Of a stretch of DNA of 64,000 bases, positions 1 to 9,115 are shown piece by piece. The stretch spans positions 62,001-126,000 of the forward strand of contig NZ_JOGR01000001.1 in assembly GCF_000719515.1 (NCBI RefSeq). The letters run 5' to 3'. The notes under the pieces are model-generated. The model was not told the DNA's origin. It saw only the letters and a list, made by a program, of their open reading frames with translations, and did not search any database. Position numbers and translations under genes: made by a program. The stretch is from Glycomyces sp. NRRL B-16210 (GTDB lineage: Bacteria; Actinomycetota; Actinomycetes; Mycobacteriales; Micromonosporaceae). Positions within the stretch are counted from its first letter, which is position 1. Every line of letters begins with the position of its first letter.

Positions 1-46
1 CCAGGGAGGCGTAGCTGACGGATGGATCCGAGTATCTTCCGGACAT
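1..46 (-). CDS. 5' end of an unidentified gene running off the left edge
   Basis: An ATG at 46 reads leftward on the minus strand through 15 sense codons with no stop before the window ends. A GGAG lies 7 bases upstream of it, and a TACGGT -10-like hexamer lies further upstream at 96-91. The visible peptide (MSGRYSDPSVSYASLG) is too short to assign to a family. The call rests only on the ribosome binding site and promoter-like context. Confidence 0.4.
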   Translation of the reverse strand, partial: MSGRYSDPSVSYASL

Positions 47-80
47 GTGGGAACTCCAAGGGGGTCGAGTTCGTGAACGG

Positions 81-96
81 GAGTGCACTCACCGTA
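81..96 (-). promoter_or_regulatory. -10-like hexamer with adjoining perfect palindrome
   Basis: Reading leftward, TACGGT (96-91) is followed at once by the 10-bp palindrome GAGTGCACTC (90-81), where the transcription start would fall for the gene starting at 46. A repressor bound there would block initiation. There is no convincing -35 box. Confidence 0.3.
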
Positions 97-350
97 GCAT
101 GGCCGCGCTCCCACTTGGGTGAACGTTTTTCGGCGGTCCTATAGCGAGCGTTCGCGGTCGTGAGACCTCGATTTCCAGGCGGGTTTCCATGCTGCGGGCG
201 GCTCGTGCGGTGGGGCGGTGTGCGTTCGGATTAAAGTCTCTCCGCTAGACGAACCAGGTACGACCACCCGGTACGCTTCAGAACTAAAGCTTGGCGCGTA
301 GCCCGTAGTGCCCCTGCAAAGCCGTTAACCATCGAATAAGGGAGGTCCCC
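97..350. other. Intergenic region without a recognisable gene
   Basis: I see no convincing reading frame or RNA gene here. It should hold the promoter of the gene at 351; the stretch near 290-340 is locally A/T-richer, but no box pair stands out. The ribosome binding site AGGGAGG is at about 339-345. Confidence 0.4.
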
Positions 351-1019
351 GTGCCGACGAAGACGGGAGACAAGGTCCGGATCATCGTCTTGGGCACCGG
401 CCCCGACGCCGAAACCGTTCGCCTCATCGCTGAGTCCGACGCCGATGTCGCGCTCGCCGCGAAGTTCACCAAGACGGTGACCCACCTGGTCATCGACGAC
501 ACCGTCAAGCCCACCGAGGCCCGGGTCAAGAAGGCCGAAGAGGCCGGCGTCCCGGTCCTCAACTTCGCCGAGTTCAAGGCCCTGCTGAAGGCCGGGGACG
601 AGGACGAGGTCGACGAGCCCGCCGAGACGGAGGCCGAGTTCATCGAAGCGGTCGAAGCCGAGACCGCCGAGGCCGAAGCCGACGCCGTCGAAGCCGAAGC
701 CGCCGCGGAGTCGGAGGTCGTGGAAGCGGCCGTCGAGGCCGCGACCGTGGAGCCCGAGGTCGTCGAACCTGAGGTCGTCGAGCCCGAGCCGGTCGCCGAG
801 GCCGAGCCCGTCGTCGAAACCCCGGCCGAGGTCGTGGACGAGCCCGCCGCGGCGCCGCCGGTCGCCGAGGCGATCGAGGAGCCCGAGGAAGCCGCCGCCG
901 ACCCCGAGAAGACGGTCCCGTCCCAGGCCGAGGCCCCCGAGATCGAGTCCGAGCGGTCCAAGCCGGGCCTGTTCGCGAAGATCAGGTCGATCTTCGGCAA
1001 GACCGGCGCCAAGAAGTAA
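351..1019 (+). CDS. BRCT-domain-like protein with long acidic Glu/Ala/Val tail
   Basis: 222 aa. The GTG start is chosen because AGGGAGG sits 5-11 bases upstream. Residues about 7-80 resemble a BRCT domain: an opening beta strand (VRIIVLGTG), a THLVIDD strand, and a helix-strand segment ending VPVLNFAEFKALL. BRCT domains bind phosphopeptides or DNA ends in repair and replication proteins. Residues about 82-195 are an almost uninterrupted run of Glu, Ala, Val and Pro with VEPEVVEPE-type repeats, probably disordered or helical. The C-terminus turns basic (FAKIRSIFGK). No enzymatic domain is visible. It is monocistronic and closed by a strong hairpin. The BRCT call is from sequence pattern only. 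Confidence 0.6.
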   Translation: MPTKTGDKVRIIVLGTGPDAETVRLIAESDADVALAAKFTKTVTHLVIDDTVKPTEARVKKAEEAGVPVLNFAEFKALLKAGDEDEVDEPAETEAEFIEAVEAETAEAEADAVEAEAAAESEVVEAAVEAATVEPEVVEPEVVEPEPVAEAEPVVETPAEVVDEPAAAPPVAEAIEEPEEAAADPEKTVPSQAEAPEIESERSKPGLFAKIRSIFGKTGAKK

Positions 1020-1031
1020 CCGCGCGACGAC

Positions 1032-1060
1032 GAAGCCCCGGGCCGCAGGCCCGGGGCTTC
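1032..1060 (+). terminator. Strong hairpin terminator
   Basis: A perfect 13-bp stem (GAAGCCCCGGGCC with its complement) and a GCA loop begin 12 bases after the BRCT-like gene's stop codon. There is no T tract, as is common for actinobacterial terminators. Confidence 0.75.
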
Positions 1061-1183
1061 CCGCGTCCCAGGGGTCGTGCCCGAGCCCGTTCCGCCGCTC
1101 CCGGCCGGTTCGCGCGAGTCCGCCGATCGGGTGACCGGCGCGCTTTACGCTGACGGCGAACCGCGTCGAATGGCCTTCCGAAA

Positions 1184-1204
1184 GTTGAGTCGGATACACT
1201 CAAC
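1184..1204 (+). promoter_or_regulatory. HAIR element (HspR operator) upstream of clpB
   Basis: GTTGAGT-N7-ACTCAAC is a perfect inverted repeat that matches the actinobacterial HspR-associated inverted repeat (consensus CTTGAGT-N7-ACTCAAG) at every arm position except the outermost base pair. It lies 53 bp before the clpB start. HspR represses dnaK and clpB regulons until heat shock, so clpB is predicted to be under HspR control. Confidence 0.8.
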
Positions 1205-1256
1205 TCTGAGCCGCCTGTTCGGCCGAAGGCAGACAGCGAAAAGGAGCAAGGGGACC

Positions 1257-3860
<2,604 letters not shown>

Positions 3861-3872
3861 AAGCCGGAACCA

Positions 3873-3894
3873 GGCTCGCCCGGAAGGGCGAGCC
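3873..3894 (+). terminator. Hairpin terminator after clpB
   Basis: Perfect 9-bp stem GGCTCGCCC / GGGCGAGCC closed by a GGAA tetraloop, 12 bases after the clpB stop. No T tract. Confidence 0.7.
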
Positions 3895-4096
3895 GCCCGG
3901 AAAACCGAAGAGGACCCCTGGGTAGGAACCCTGCCAAAAACCAGTGCCACCCGTCAACGACAGAACTGCCGGGCCAAAGAAACCTGATGCGATCGGCCGG
4001 ACTGAGGAACGACCGTCAGGTCCCACCGGCCCACGGAAGTACCGCCCGATCCCGCCCGACCCCGGGCACACCGTCCGATGCGAACAGACCAAATAG
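3895..4096. other. Non-coding stretch after clpB
   Basis: No supported gene or structured element is visible between the clpB terminator and the next hairpin. It begins a 570-bp gene-free interval otherwise filled with repeats. Confidence 0.4.
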
Positions 4097-4126
4097 TCGG
4101 GGGCAGCGGCTTATCCGCTGCCCCGA
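4097..4126. terminator. Stem-loop, possible bidirectional terminator
   Basis: TCGGGG-GCAGCGG pairs with CCGCTGC-CCCGA around a CTTAT loop, about 12 bp with one bulged G. It directly abuts the first intergenic repeat copy and may be part of that element rather than a terminator. Confidence 0.45.
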
Positions 4127-4195
4127 ATGTCATACCCCCGAGTCATCGTTGAATCGGGGGACCTGCGTTCCGACACGCCCGACCGCGGGTGCCGG
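4126..4195 (-). repeat. Dispersed intergenic repeat, copy A
   Basis: About 70 bp, running from TGTCATACCCCCGAG through TTGAATCGGGGG to ACACGCCCGACCGCGGG. It aligns with copy B just downstream and, as reverse complement, with copies near 58.5-58.8 kb. The inner CCCCCGA...TCGGGGG arms can form a hairpin whose loop carries the conserved TTGAA. It encodes nothing recognisable. Confidence 0.65.
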
Positions 4196-4216
4196 AACGC
4201 CTAAGCCCCATTCCTC

Positions 4217-4287
4217 AATGTCACACCCCCGAGCAATATTTGATCGGGGGGCCTTGCACCCCAACACGCCCGACCGCGTGGGCCGGA
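4217..4287 (-). repeat. Dispersed intergenic repeat, copy B
   Basis: Second copy in tandem orientation, about 21 bp after copy A. It shares ATGTCACACCCCCGAG, the TTTGATCGGGGG segment and ACACGCCCGACCGCG. Its arms again form CCCCCGA...TCGGGGG. Confidence 0.65.
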
Positions 4288-4309
4288 GGCCTCCGGGTCA
4301 CGACTCCCC

Positions 4310-4356
4310 GATGCCCCGATGCCCCGATGCCCCGATGCCCCGATGCCCCGATGCCC
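4310..4356. repeat. Octanucleotide tandem repeat (GATGCCCC)n
   Basis: Six consecutive GATGCCCC units, the last ending in GATGCCC then T. It is a short simple-sequence tract in non-coding DNA, 106 bp upstream of the next gene. Copy number is probably variable between strains. Confidence 0.8.
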
Positions 4357-4450
4357 TAGCGACCCGCTCTTAGCATGCGAGTCATTCACGCGGAAATACC
4401 ACTATGGAATGAATCTTCGTGGTTCTGCGGAATGACCCGGCACGATTGGT

Positions 4451-4456
4451 CATAGT
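4451..4456 (+). promoter_or_regulatory. -10-like hexamer of a probable leaderless promoter
   Basis: CATAGT, five of six matches to TATAGT, ends 6 bases before the ATG at 4463. Transcription would begin at or beside the A of the start codon, and no ribosome binding site is present. Confidence 0.4.
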
Positions 4457-4462
4457 GCTCCC

Positions 4463-5479
4463 ATGGCCAATCACGCACGACCAGGCGTACCGCCGGGCCT
4501 GACCCGCCGCTCGGTCCTCACCGGTGCGGCCGTCCTTTTCGCCGCCGGCGCCGCCGGCGCCATCGCCCCGTTCCCCGCCTTCGCGGCGCCCACTGACCAC
4601 CGCCAGATCCGCGCCGCCGCCGCGGGCTGGACCGGCCGGAACGGCGAACTACTCGTCCTCACCGCCGACCCCGACACCGAAGCCGACTTCGCCCTGCGCA
4701 TCCTCACCGACCCCGGCGGCGACCCCGACACCCGCACACCCGCCGTCCCCGGGCCGCCGCTCCCGCTCCCCCTCCCCGCCGCCTTCCGCCCGCACTCCAT
4801 GGCCGCGACCGGCCCCGTCCTGTGGGTCACCGGAGCCGTCGAACTCGCCCACGACCGCGCCCGCCCCGCCCTCATCCGCATCGAGAACGGCACCGCCACC
4901 GAGACCCCGCTCCCCGTCCCCGAGCAGATCCGATCCGGTATCGCCACCGCCATCACCCCGCTCGGCGAAGACGGCCTCGCCGTCGCCGTCGAAGGCGGCC
5001 CCGACCCGCACCTGGCCGTCATCACCCGCAGCCACCTCGCCCTCAGCCTCGACCGCGGCCGCACCTGGACCGAACGGCCCCTCGCCACCGGCCTCGGCGA
5101 GGGCTACGGCACCGTCCTCACCGAGACCGACCACGGCCTCTTCGCCGCCGTCGCCGACACCGGCGGCACCCAGACCCTCCACACCGCCGCCCGCCCCGCC
5201 AAGGCCGCCGACCTGCGCTTCGCATCCGTCGCCACCCTCCCCGACGCCGGAAGGGCGATGGCCGCCGTCGCCTGCGACGGCCACGTCTCCGTCTTCTCCG
5301 ACCGCGACGGCACCGCCACCGAGACCCGCTTCACCCACGACGGCGAGCCCTTCGAGACGGAGACCGTCAGCCCCACCGAGAACTGCGGCTGCAGCGGCGA
5401 GATCCTCGCCGTCCCCGGCCGCCGAGGCCTGTGGCTCGAAACCGACGGCACCGCCGTCCACATCAGAGGAGCCAGGTAG
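4463..5479 (+). CDS. Tat-exported protein with a BNR/Asp-box, function unknown
   Basis: 338 aa. The N-terminus is a twin-arginine signal: TRRSVLTGAAVLFAAG, an alanine-rich hydrophobic core, then an AFAA cleavage region near residue 42, so the mature protein should be secreted folded. A segment reading SLDRGRTW in the middle matches the Asp-box (SxDxGxTW) of BNR repeats, which form beta-propeller turns in sialidases and related proteins. Other propeller blades are not obvious and no sialidase catalytic residues can be assigned. The 3' end is followed 22 bp later by a secreted-type peptidase gene, which suggests a shared extracellular or cell-wall role. Confidence 0.65.
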   Translation: MANHARPGVPPGLTRRSVLTGAAVLFAAGAAGAIAPFPAFAAPTDHRQIRAAAAGWTGRNGELLVLTADPDTEADFALRILTDPGGDPDTRTPAVPGPPLPLPLPAAFRPHSMAATGPVLWVTGAVELAHDRARPALIRIENGTATETPLPVPEQIRSGIATAITPLGEDGLAVAVEGGPDPHLAVITRSHLALSLDRGRTWTERPLATGLGEGYGTVLTETDHGLFAAVADTGGTQTLHTAARPAKAADLRFASVATLPDAGRAMAAVACDGHVSVFSDRDGTATETRFTHDGEPFETETVSPTENCGCSGEILAVPGRRGLWLETDGTAVHIRGAR

Positions 5480-5501
5480 CGCTCGAGAAGGAGGAGAACC
5501 G

Positions 5502-6317
5502 ATGGCATTCCCCAGCAGCAGCACCGCGTTCGCGCAATCCTCGTGCGCCCTCCCGGACATCACCCGCGACTGGCTCTACCAGAGCACCATGAAGATGCGC
5601 TACCGCACCGCCTACAACGGCGACGGCTACGGCGTCCACCCCAGCACCACCTCCTTCACCATGCACGAGGAGGCCCACGTCCAGGCCGGCAAGGTCATCC
5701 TCGACCTGCACCTCCTCGGCCAGAACTTCGCCCGCGGCGGCGGCACCTGGTCCTACCAGTGGACCGGCATCGCCGGCGCGAAGGTCTGCAAACCCGGCTA
5801 CCACCGCTACGGCGCCGCCGTCGACTTCACCAGGTTCGACTGGGGCTCGAACAACTTCGTCGACACCGCCGTCCACGGCAAGGACAGCCGCCTGTTCATG
5901 CGCCGCCGCTACCTCGCCGTCATCGCCACCTTCCGCAAGCACTTCGGCACCGTCCTCCACTGCCACAACGACCCCGACGGCTCCCACTGGAACCACATCC
6001 ACGCCGACCGCGGCCGCACCGCCGTCGCCGCGAACTGGGGCTACCAGACCGACACCACCATCATCCAGTGGGCCGCAAGGGATCTCGCCGGCGTCAAGGA
6101 CATGGCCATCGACGGCGACTTCGGTCCCCAGACCACCAAGGGCTTCCAACTGCTGCGGGAACGCTTCGGCGCCGCCGACGTCGACCCCACCAAATCCGGC
6201 GCGAACCTTCGGATCTGGCTCAACCTCATCGGCCGCCATGCCATGGCCGACAAGGAAGCCGGCGCGTACACCGTCAACGAATCCATGCGAGCGGAGGCCG
6301 CCGCGGAGGGCGAATAG
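5502..6317 (+). CDS. M15-like (D-Ala-D-Ala carboxypeptidase fold) protein with peptidoglycan-binding domain
   Basis: 271 aa; ATG chosen for GGAGGAG 6-12 bases upstream, although the frame is open far upstream. HRYGAAVDF near residue 101 matches the HxxGxAxD zinc motif of peptidase family M15, and HWNHIHAD near 161-168 supplies the second histidine motif, so both metal-binding parts are present. Residues about 200-225 (AIDGDFGPQTTKGFQ) match a PG_binding_1 repeat. Together they predict a murein hydrolase acting on cell-wall peptides. No classical signal peptide is visible at this start, which is odd for a wall enzyme; it may use another export route or be phage-endolysin-like. It sits between two exported proteins. 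Confidence 0.75.
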   Translation: MAFPSSSTAFAQSSCALPDITRDWLYQSTMKMRYRTAYNGDGYGVHPSTTSFTMHEEAHVQAGKVILDLHLLGQNFARGGGTWSYQWTGIAGAKVCKPGYHRYGAAVDFTRFDWGSNNFVDTAVHGKDSRLFMRRRYLAVIATFRKHFGTVLHCHNDPDGSHWNHIHADRGRTAVAANWGYQTDTTIIQWAARDLAGVKDMAIDGDFGPQTTKGFQLLRERFGAADVDPTKSGANLRIWLNLIGRHAMADKEAGAYTVNESMRAEAAAEGE

Positions 6318-6359
6318 CCGCGACGGAAGGCGGGAGAACCCCGCCGGAAGGAGGACGAC

Positions 6360-7418
6360 ATGGCCCCACAGCAGCGCGCCGAGACCCCGAGGCGGCGACT
6401 CGTCGCGGTCGCGGCGGCACTCGCACTGGCGGGAACCTCGGCCGCCTGCGAACTCGGCTCCGCGTCCGCTGAGGATGAAGGCGAGGGCGTCTTCTACGGC
6501 CTCGGCGACGACCACCGCCTCTACCGTTGGGAGCCTGGCGATCAGGATGGGGAGGAGCCCGAACCGGTGCTCGACCTCAGCGGCGTGTGGGAGGGCCAGG
6601 GCGATGTCGGAACGGTCCTGCGCGCCTCCCTCAGCATCGACCCGCGCCAGCGCTACGCCGTCTGGGTCGAAGGCGCGAATCCCGAAGCGGCCCTGCGGTT
6701 CGGCGACCTGGAGACCGGCGAGATCGATCCCGGTGTGGCCTATCCGGTCGACCACGCGTGCATCGATCCCACCTGGCTCGCCGACGGTTCCGCTGTTCTG
6801 GTCCACCGATCCCCGGTGTGGGGCCTCGCCTCCGAACCGGGCGGGCGCGCCGACACCGACGCGATCCCGCTGCCCGCCAAGACATGGGGACCGACCGAAT
6901 GGCACTCGCCCGAGGTCGGCGAGCTGCCGACGACGGTCGACCTGGACGGTAGGGGTTGCCGTCTGCGCTGGTACACCACAGAGGACGGTGAACCGGAAGC
7001 GCTGTACCACAACCTCGACGTCACCGAGCTGTACCGGATCGACGCGACCGGGAAGATCCTCGACACGATCCCGGTCGAGACCCTGAAGGGCACTGACGGG
7101 GACACGATCGGGCTGTTCGGCGTGGACCCTTCGGGCCGTTACGCCTGCCTGGTCGACGGGTACGGTCCGTACGGGGCCGACAAGGGCGGCTTCACGATCC
7201 GGGCCGAGGCCGGTACCCGCGTGGTCGACCTCGAGGAGCGCGAGGCCGTCAGCGGCGACGGCACGAGCTGCCTCTCGCTCCATGCGGACGGGTACGTCTC
7301 GCGCGACGAGCACCAGGTCTCGCTCATCAGCTACAACGGACAGACGCAGTGGTCGGCCGAACTGCCCGAGCAGATCGCCGAATCGCCGGTCCTGTACCAC
7401 TTCCCGGAGGCGCAGTAG
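6360..7418 (+). CDS. Probable lipoprotein of unknown function
   Basis: 352 aa. The N-terminus has basic residues (RRRLVAVAAALALAG) followed by TSAAC, a non-ideal but plausible lipobox with the lipidated Cys near residue 30. The remainder is rich in Asp/Gly and short beta-type segments (YRWEPGD, YAVWVEG, LYRIDATG), suggesting a beta-propeller-like extracellular domain. I recognise no catalytic motif. GGAGG precedes the ATG by 6 bases. It is the last of three co-directional surface-protein genes. Confidence 0.65.
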   Translation: MAPQQRAETPRRRLVAVAAALALAGTSAACELGSASAEDEGEGVFYGLGDDHRLYRWEPGDQDGEEPEPVLDLSGVWEGQGDVGTVLRASLSIDPRQRYAVWVEGANPEAALRFGDLETGEIDPGVAYPVDHACIDPTWLADGSAVLVHRSPVWGLASEPGGRADTDAIPLPAKTWGPTEWHSPEVGELPTTVDLDGRGCRLRWYTTEDGEPEALYHNLDVTELYRIDATGKILDTIPVETLKGTDGDTIGLFGVDPSGRYACLVDGYGPYGADKGGFTIRAEAGTRVVDLEEREAVSGDGTSCLSLHADGYVSRDEHQVSLISYNGQTQWSAELPEQIAESPVLYHFPEAQ

Positions 7419-7510
7419 CGAGACGCGAATTGGCCACCGAATGCCATGTCTGTGGGAGGCCCCGGCGGGAGCGCGACCATAAACCGAAGCGCGGCATCGC
7501 CCCATCGGCA

Positions 7511-7516
7511 TAGGAT
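7511..7516 (+). promoter_or_regulatory. -10 hexamer of a probable leaderless promoter
   Basis: TAGGAT ends 7 bases before the GTG at 7524, placing the transcript start at the start codon. No ribosome binding site is present. Confidence 0.45.
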
Positions 7517-7523
7517 CGCAGGC

Positions 7524-8354
7524 GTGAACCGAGTCCTCGGCATCCGCCGCCACCCGCTCAAATCGGCCGCCGCCGAGCACGTCAGCGAGGCCGTCCTCAC
7601 CACCCGCGGCCTCGACGGCGACCGCACGTGGACCTGCCTTGACGCCGACGGCACCATCGGCAGCGCCAAGCAGCCGAAGCTGTGGAGCCGCCTCCTGGAC
7701 GTCACCGCCGAATACGTTCCCGCCCAAGGGGACAAGGAATCGCAGGTCCTCGTGTCCGTGCCGGGCCTCGCAACCGCCCCCGCCGGCAGCCCTGAGGCCG
7801 ACGCCGCCGTCTCGGACTGGCTGGGCCGCCCAGTCCAGCTCACCCGCCGCGCGCCCAAGCAGCTTCGCCGCCACCACTGGTGGCCCGACGAGCCGGGCAT
7901 GATCCCCGAATGGGCCGCCGACGCCGAACCCGGCGGCGAAGCGGTCATGGACCTGCGCCGCAACGACACCGGACTCTTCTTCGACTTCGGCGCACTCCAC
8001 CTGGTCACCACCGGGGCCCTGGACCGCTTGAGCGCTGAGCACGGCAGCGAGGTCGACCCGACCCGCTTCCGCCCCAACCTCGTCCTCGACCTCCCCGACG
8101 ATCCGCAACCGGGCCAACGGGTCACGATCGGCGACGAGGTGACCGTCCAAGTGCTGGTACCCACCCCGCGCTGCGTGATCCCGTCCCTCGCCCACGGACG
8201 GGCCCAGGCCGACCGCACACTGCTCAAAACGCTCGCGGCCCATCACCGCATCGACGTCCCCGACTTCGGCCGCGCCACCTGCTTCGGCTTCTACGCCGAC
8301 ATCCTCACCCCAGGAACGGTCCGCTCCGGCGACCCGGTCCGCATCGAACACTGA
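7524..8354 (+). CDS. MOSC domain-containing protein
   Basis: 276 aa. The N-terminus (VLGIRRHPLKSAAAE, then RGLDGDRTW) is the MOSC_N beta-barrel signature; the C-terminal half carries the MOSC core with TPRCVIPSL, whose cysteine aligns with the conserved MOSC cysteine. MOSC proteins handle molybdenum cofactor or sulfur, for example in N-hydroxylated-base reduction. The substrate here cannot be read from sequence. The GTG at 7524 is preferred over an upstream ATG because the MOSC_N fold starts immediately and a -10 box is correctly spaced for leaderless initiation. Confidence 0.85.
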   Translation: MNRVLGIRRHPLKSAAAEHVSEAVLTTRGLDGDRTWTCLDADGTIGSAKQPKLWSRLLDVTAEYVPAQGDKESQVLVSVPGLATAPAGSPEADAAVSDWLGRPVQLTRRAPKQLRRHHWWPDEPGMIPEWAADAEPGGEAVMDLRRNDTGLFFDFGALHLVTTGALDRLSAEHGSEVDPTRFRPNLVLDLPDDPQPGQRVTIGDEVTVQVLVPTPRCVIPSLAHGRAQADRTLLKTLAAHHRIDVPDFGRATCFGFYADILTPGTVRSGDPVRIEH

Positions 8355-8365
8355 AGGCAACACAA

Positions 8366-8971
8366 GTGAAAGACCCCCAGACCCCCGCCCGCCAGATCCG
8401 AGCCGAGTACGACGCCGAGACGATCACCGTCTACCAGGCGTACGACCCGCACATCGCCGAGCCCGCACTCGCGGCCCAGACCTTCGTCGCCCCGTTCAAA
8501 CGCGCCCGCATGACCTGGATCAAGCCCTCGTTCCTGTGGATGATGTACCGCTGCGGCTGGGCGTCCAAGCCCGGCCAGGCCCGCGTCCTCGCCATCGCGA
8601 TCACCCGCGAGGGCTTCGAATGGGCCCTGGCGAACTCCTGCGGCAGCACCCCCGCGCCCGGCGAGACCCGCGAGACCTGGAAGGCCCGCCTCGAATCCTC
8701 CCCGGTCCGCGTCCAATGGGACCCCGAACGCGACCTCCACCTCAACCGCCTCGACCACCGCTCAATCCAGATCGGCCTCTCCGGCGAAGCCGTGAACCGC
8801 TACGTGGACGAGTGGATCACCGGCATCGAAGACATGACCAGCACCGCCCACCGAATCGCCGAACACCTCCGAACCGGCGACATCGACAACGCGAAGGCCC
8901 TCCTCCCCACCGAGCGCCCCTATCTCCTGGAAGACCCCTCGCAGCATCGAGACCTGGTCGAGCAGCAATGA
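8366..8971 (+). CDS. DUF4291 family protein
   Basis: 201 aa, the normal family length. The hallmark segments are intact: RQIRAEYDAETITVYQAY near the start, MTWIKPSFLWMMYRCGWA, and LAIAITREGFEWAL. The molecular function of DUF4291 is not established. The GTG start has GAAGG about 9 bases upstream and begins 11 bases after the MOSC gene stop, so the two genes are probably co-transcribed. Confidence 0.85.
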   Translation: MKDPQTPARQIRAEYDAETITVYQAYDPHIAEPALAAQTFVAPFKRARMTWIKPSFLWMMYRCGWASKPGQARVLAIAITREGFEWALANSCGSTPAPGETRETWKARLESSPVRVQWDPERDLHLNRLDHRSIQIGLSGEAVNRYVDEWITGIEDMTSTAHRIAEHLRTGDIDNAKALLPTERPYLLEDPSQHRDLVEQQ

Positions 8972-9075
8972 AGCCGTCCTAGCGGCCTCCGAACGGCACT
9001 CCGGCGAACCAGGGCCGGTGACGGGTCGCGGGCGTCCGCGACCGCAATTCGAGCGGCATTGCGCACGCGGCCAGA

Positions 9076-9081
9076 TACAGT
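9076..9081 (+). promoter_or_regulatory. -10-like hexamer upstream of the SNF2 helicase
   Basis: TACAGT, five of six matches to TATAAT-type actinobacterial -10 boxes; transcription would start near 9088. This helps choose among candidate helicase starts, since a TTG at 9059 would lie upstream of the transcript. Confidence 0.35.
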
Positions 9082-9115
9082 GAATGCTTTGCAGTTGCCA
9101 GACCCCTGGACGGCC

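Noticed and set aside
81..90. GAGTGCACTC as a CIRCE (HrcA) element
   Set aside because: CIRCE needs GCACTC-N9-GAGTGC; here the half-sites are inverted and directly joined.
231..1199. Long minus-strand frame opposite the BRCT-like gene
   Set aside because: Gly/Leu/Asp repeats simply mirror the Glu/Ala/Val tail of the plus-strand gene; no start context.
5463..8363. A 966-codon open frame on the minus strand
   Set aside because: It lies opposite five co-directional genes with clear domains and ribosome binding sites; its composition (Gly/Val/Asp/Arg-rich, low complexity) is the usual antisense shadow in high-GC DNA.
9059..9115. TTG at 9059 as the SNF2 helicase start
   Set aside because: It would lie upstream of the TACAGT promoter hexamer and has no ribosome binding site; the helix-hairpin-helix region does not need the extra residues.
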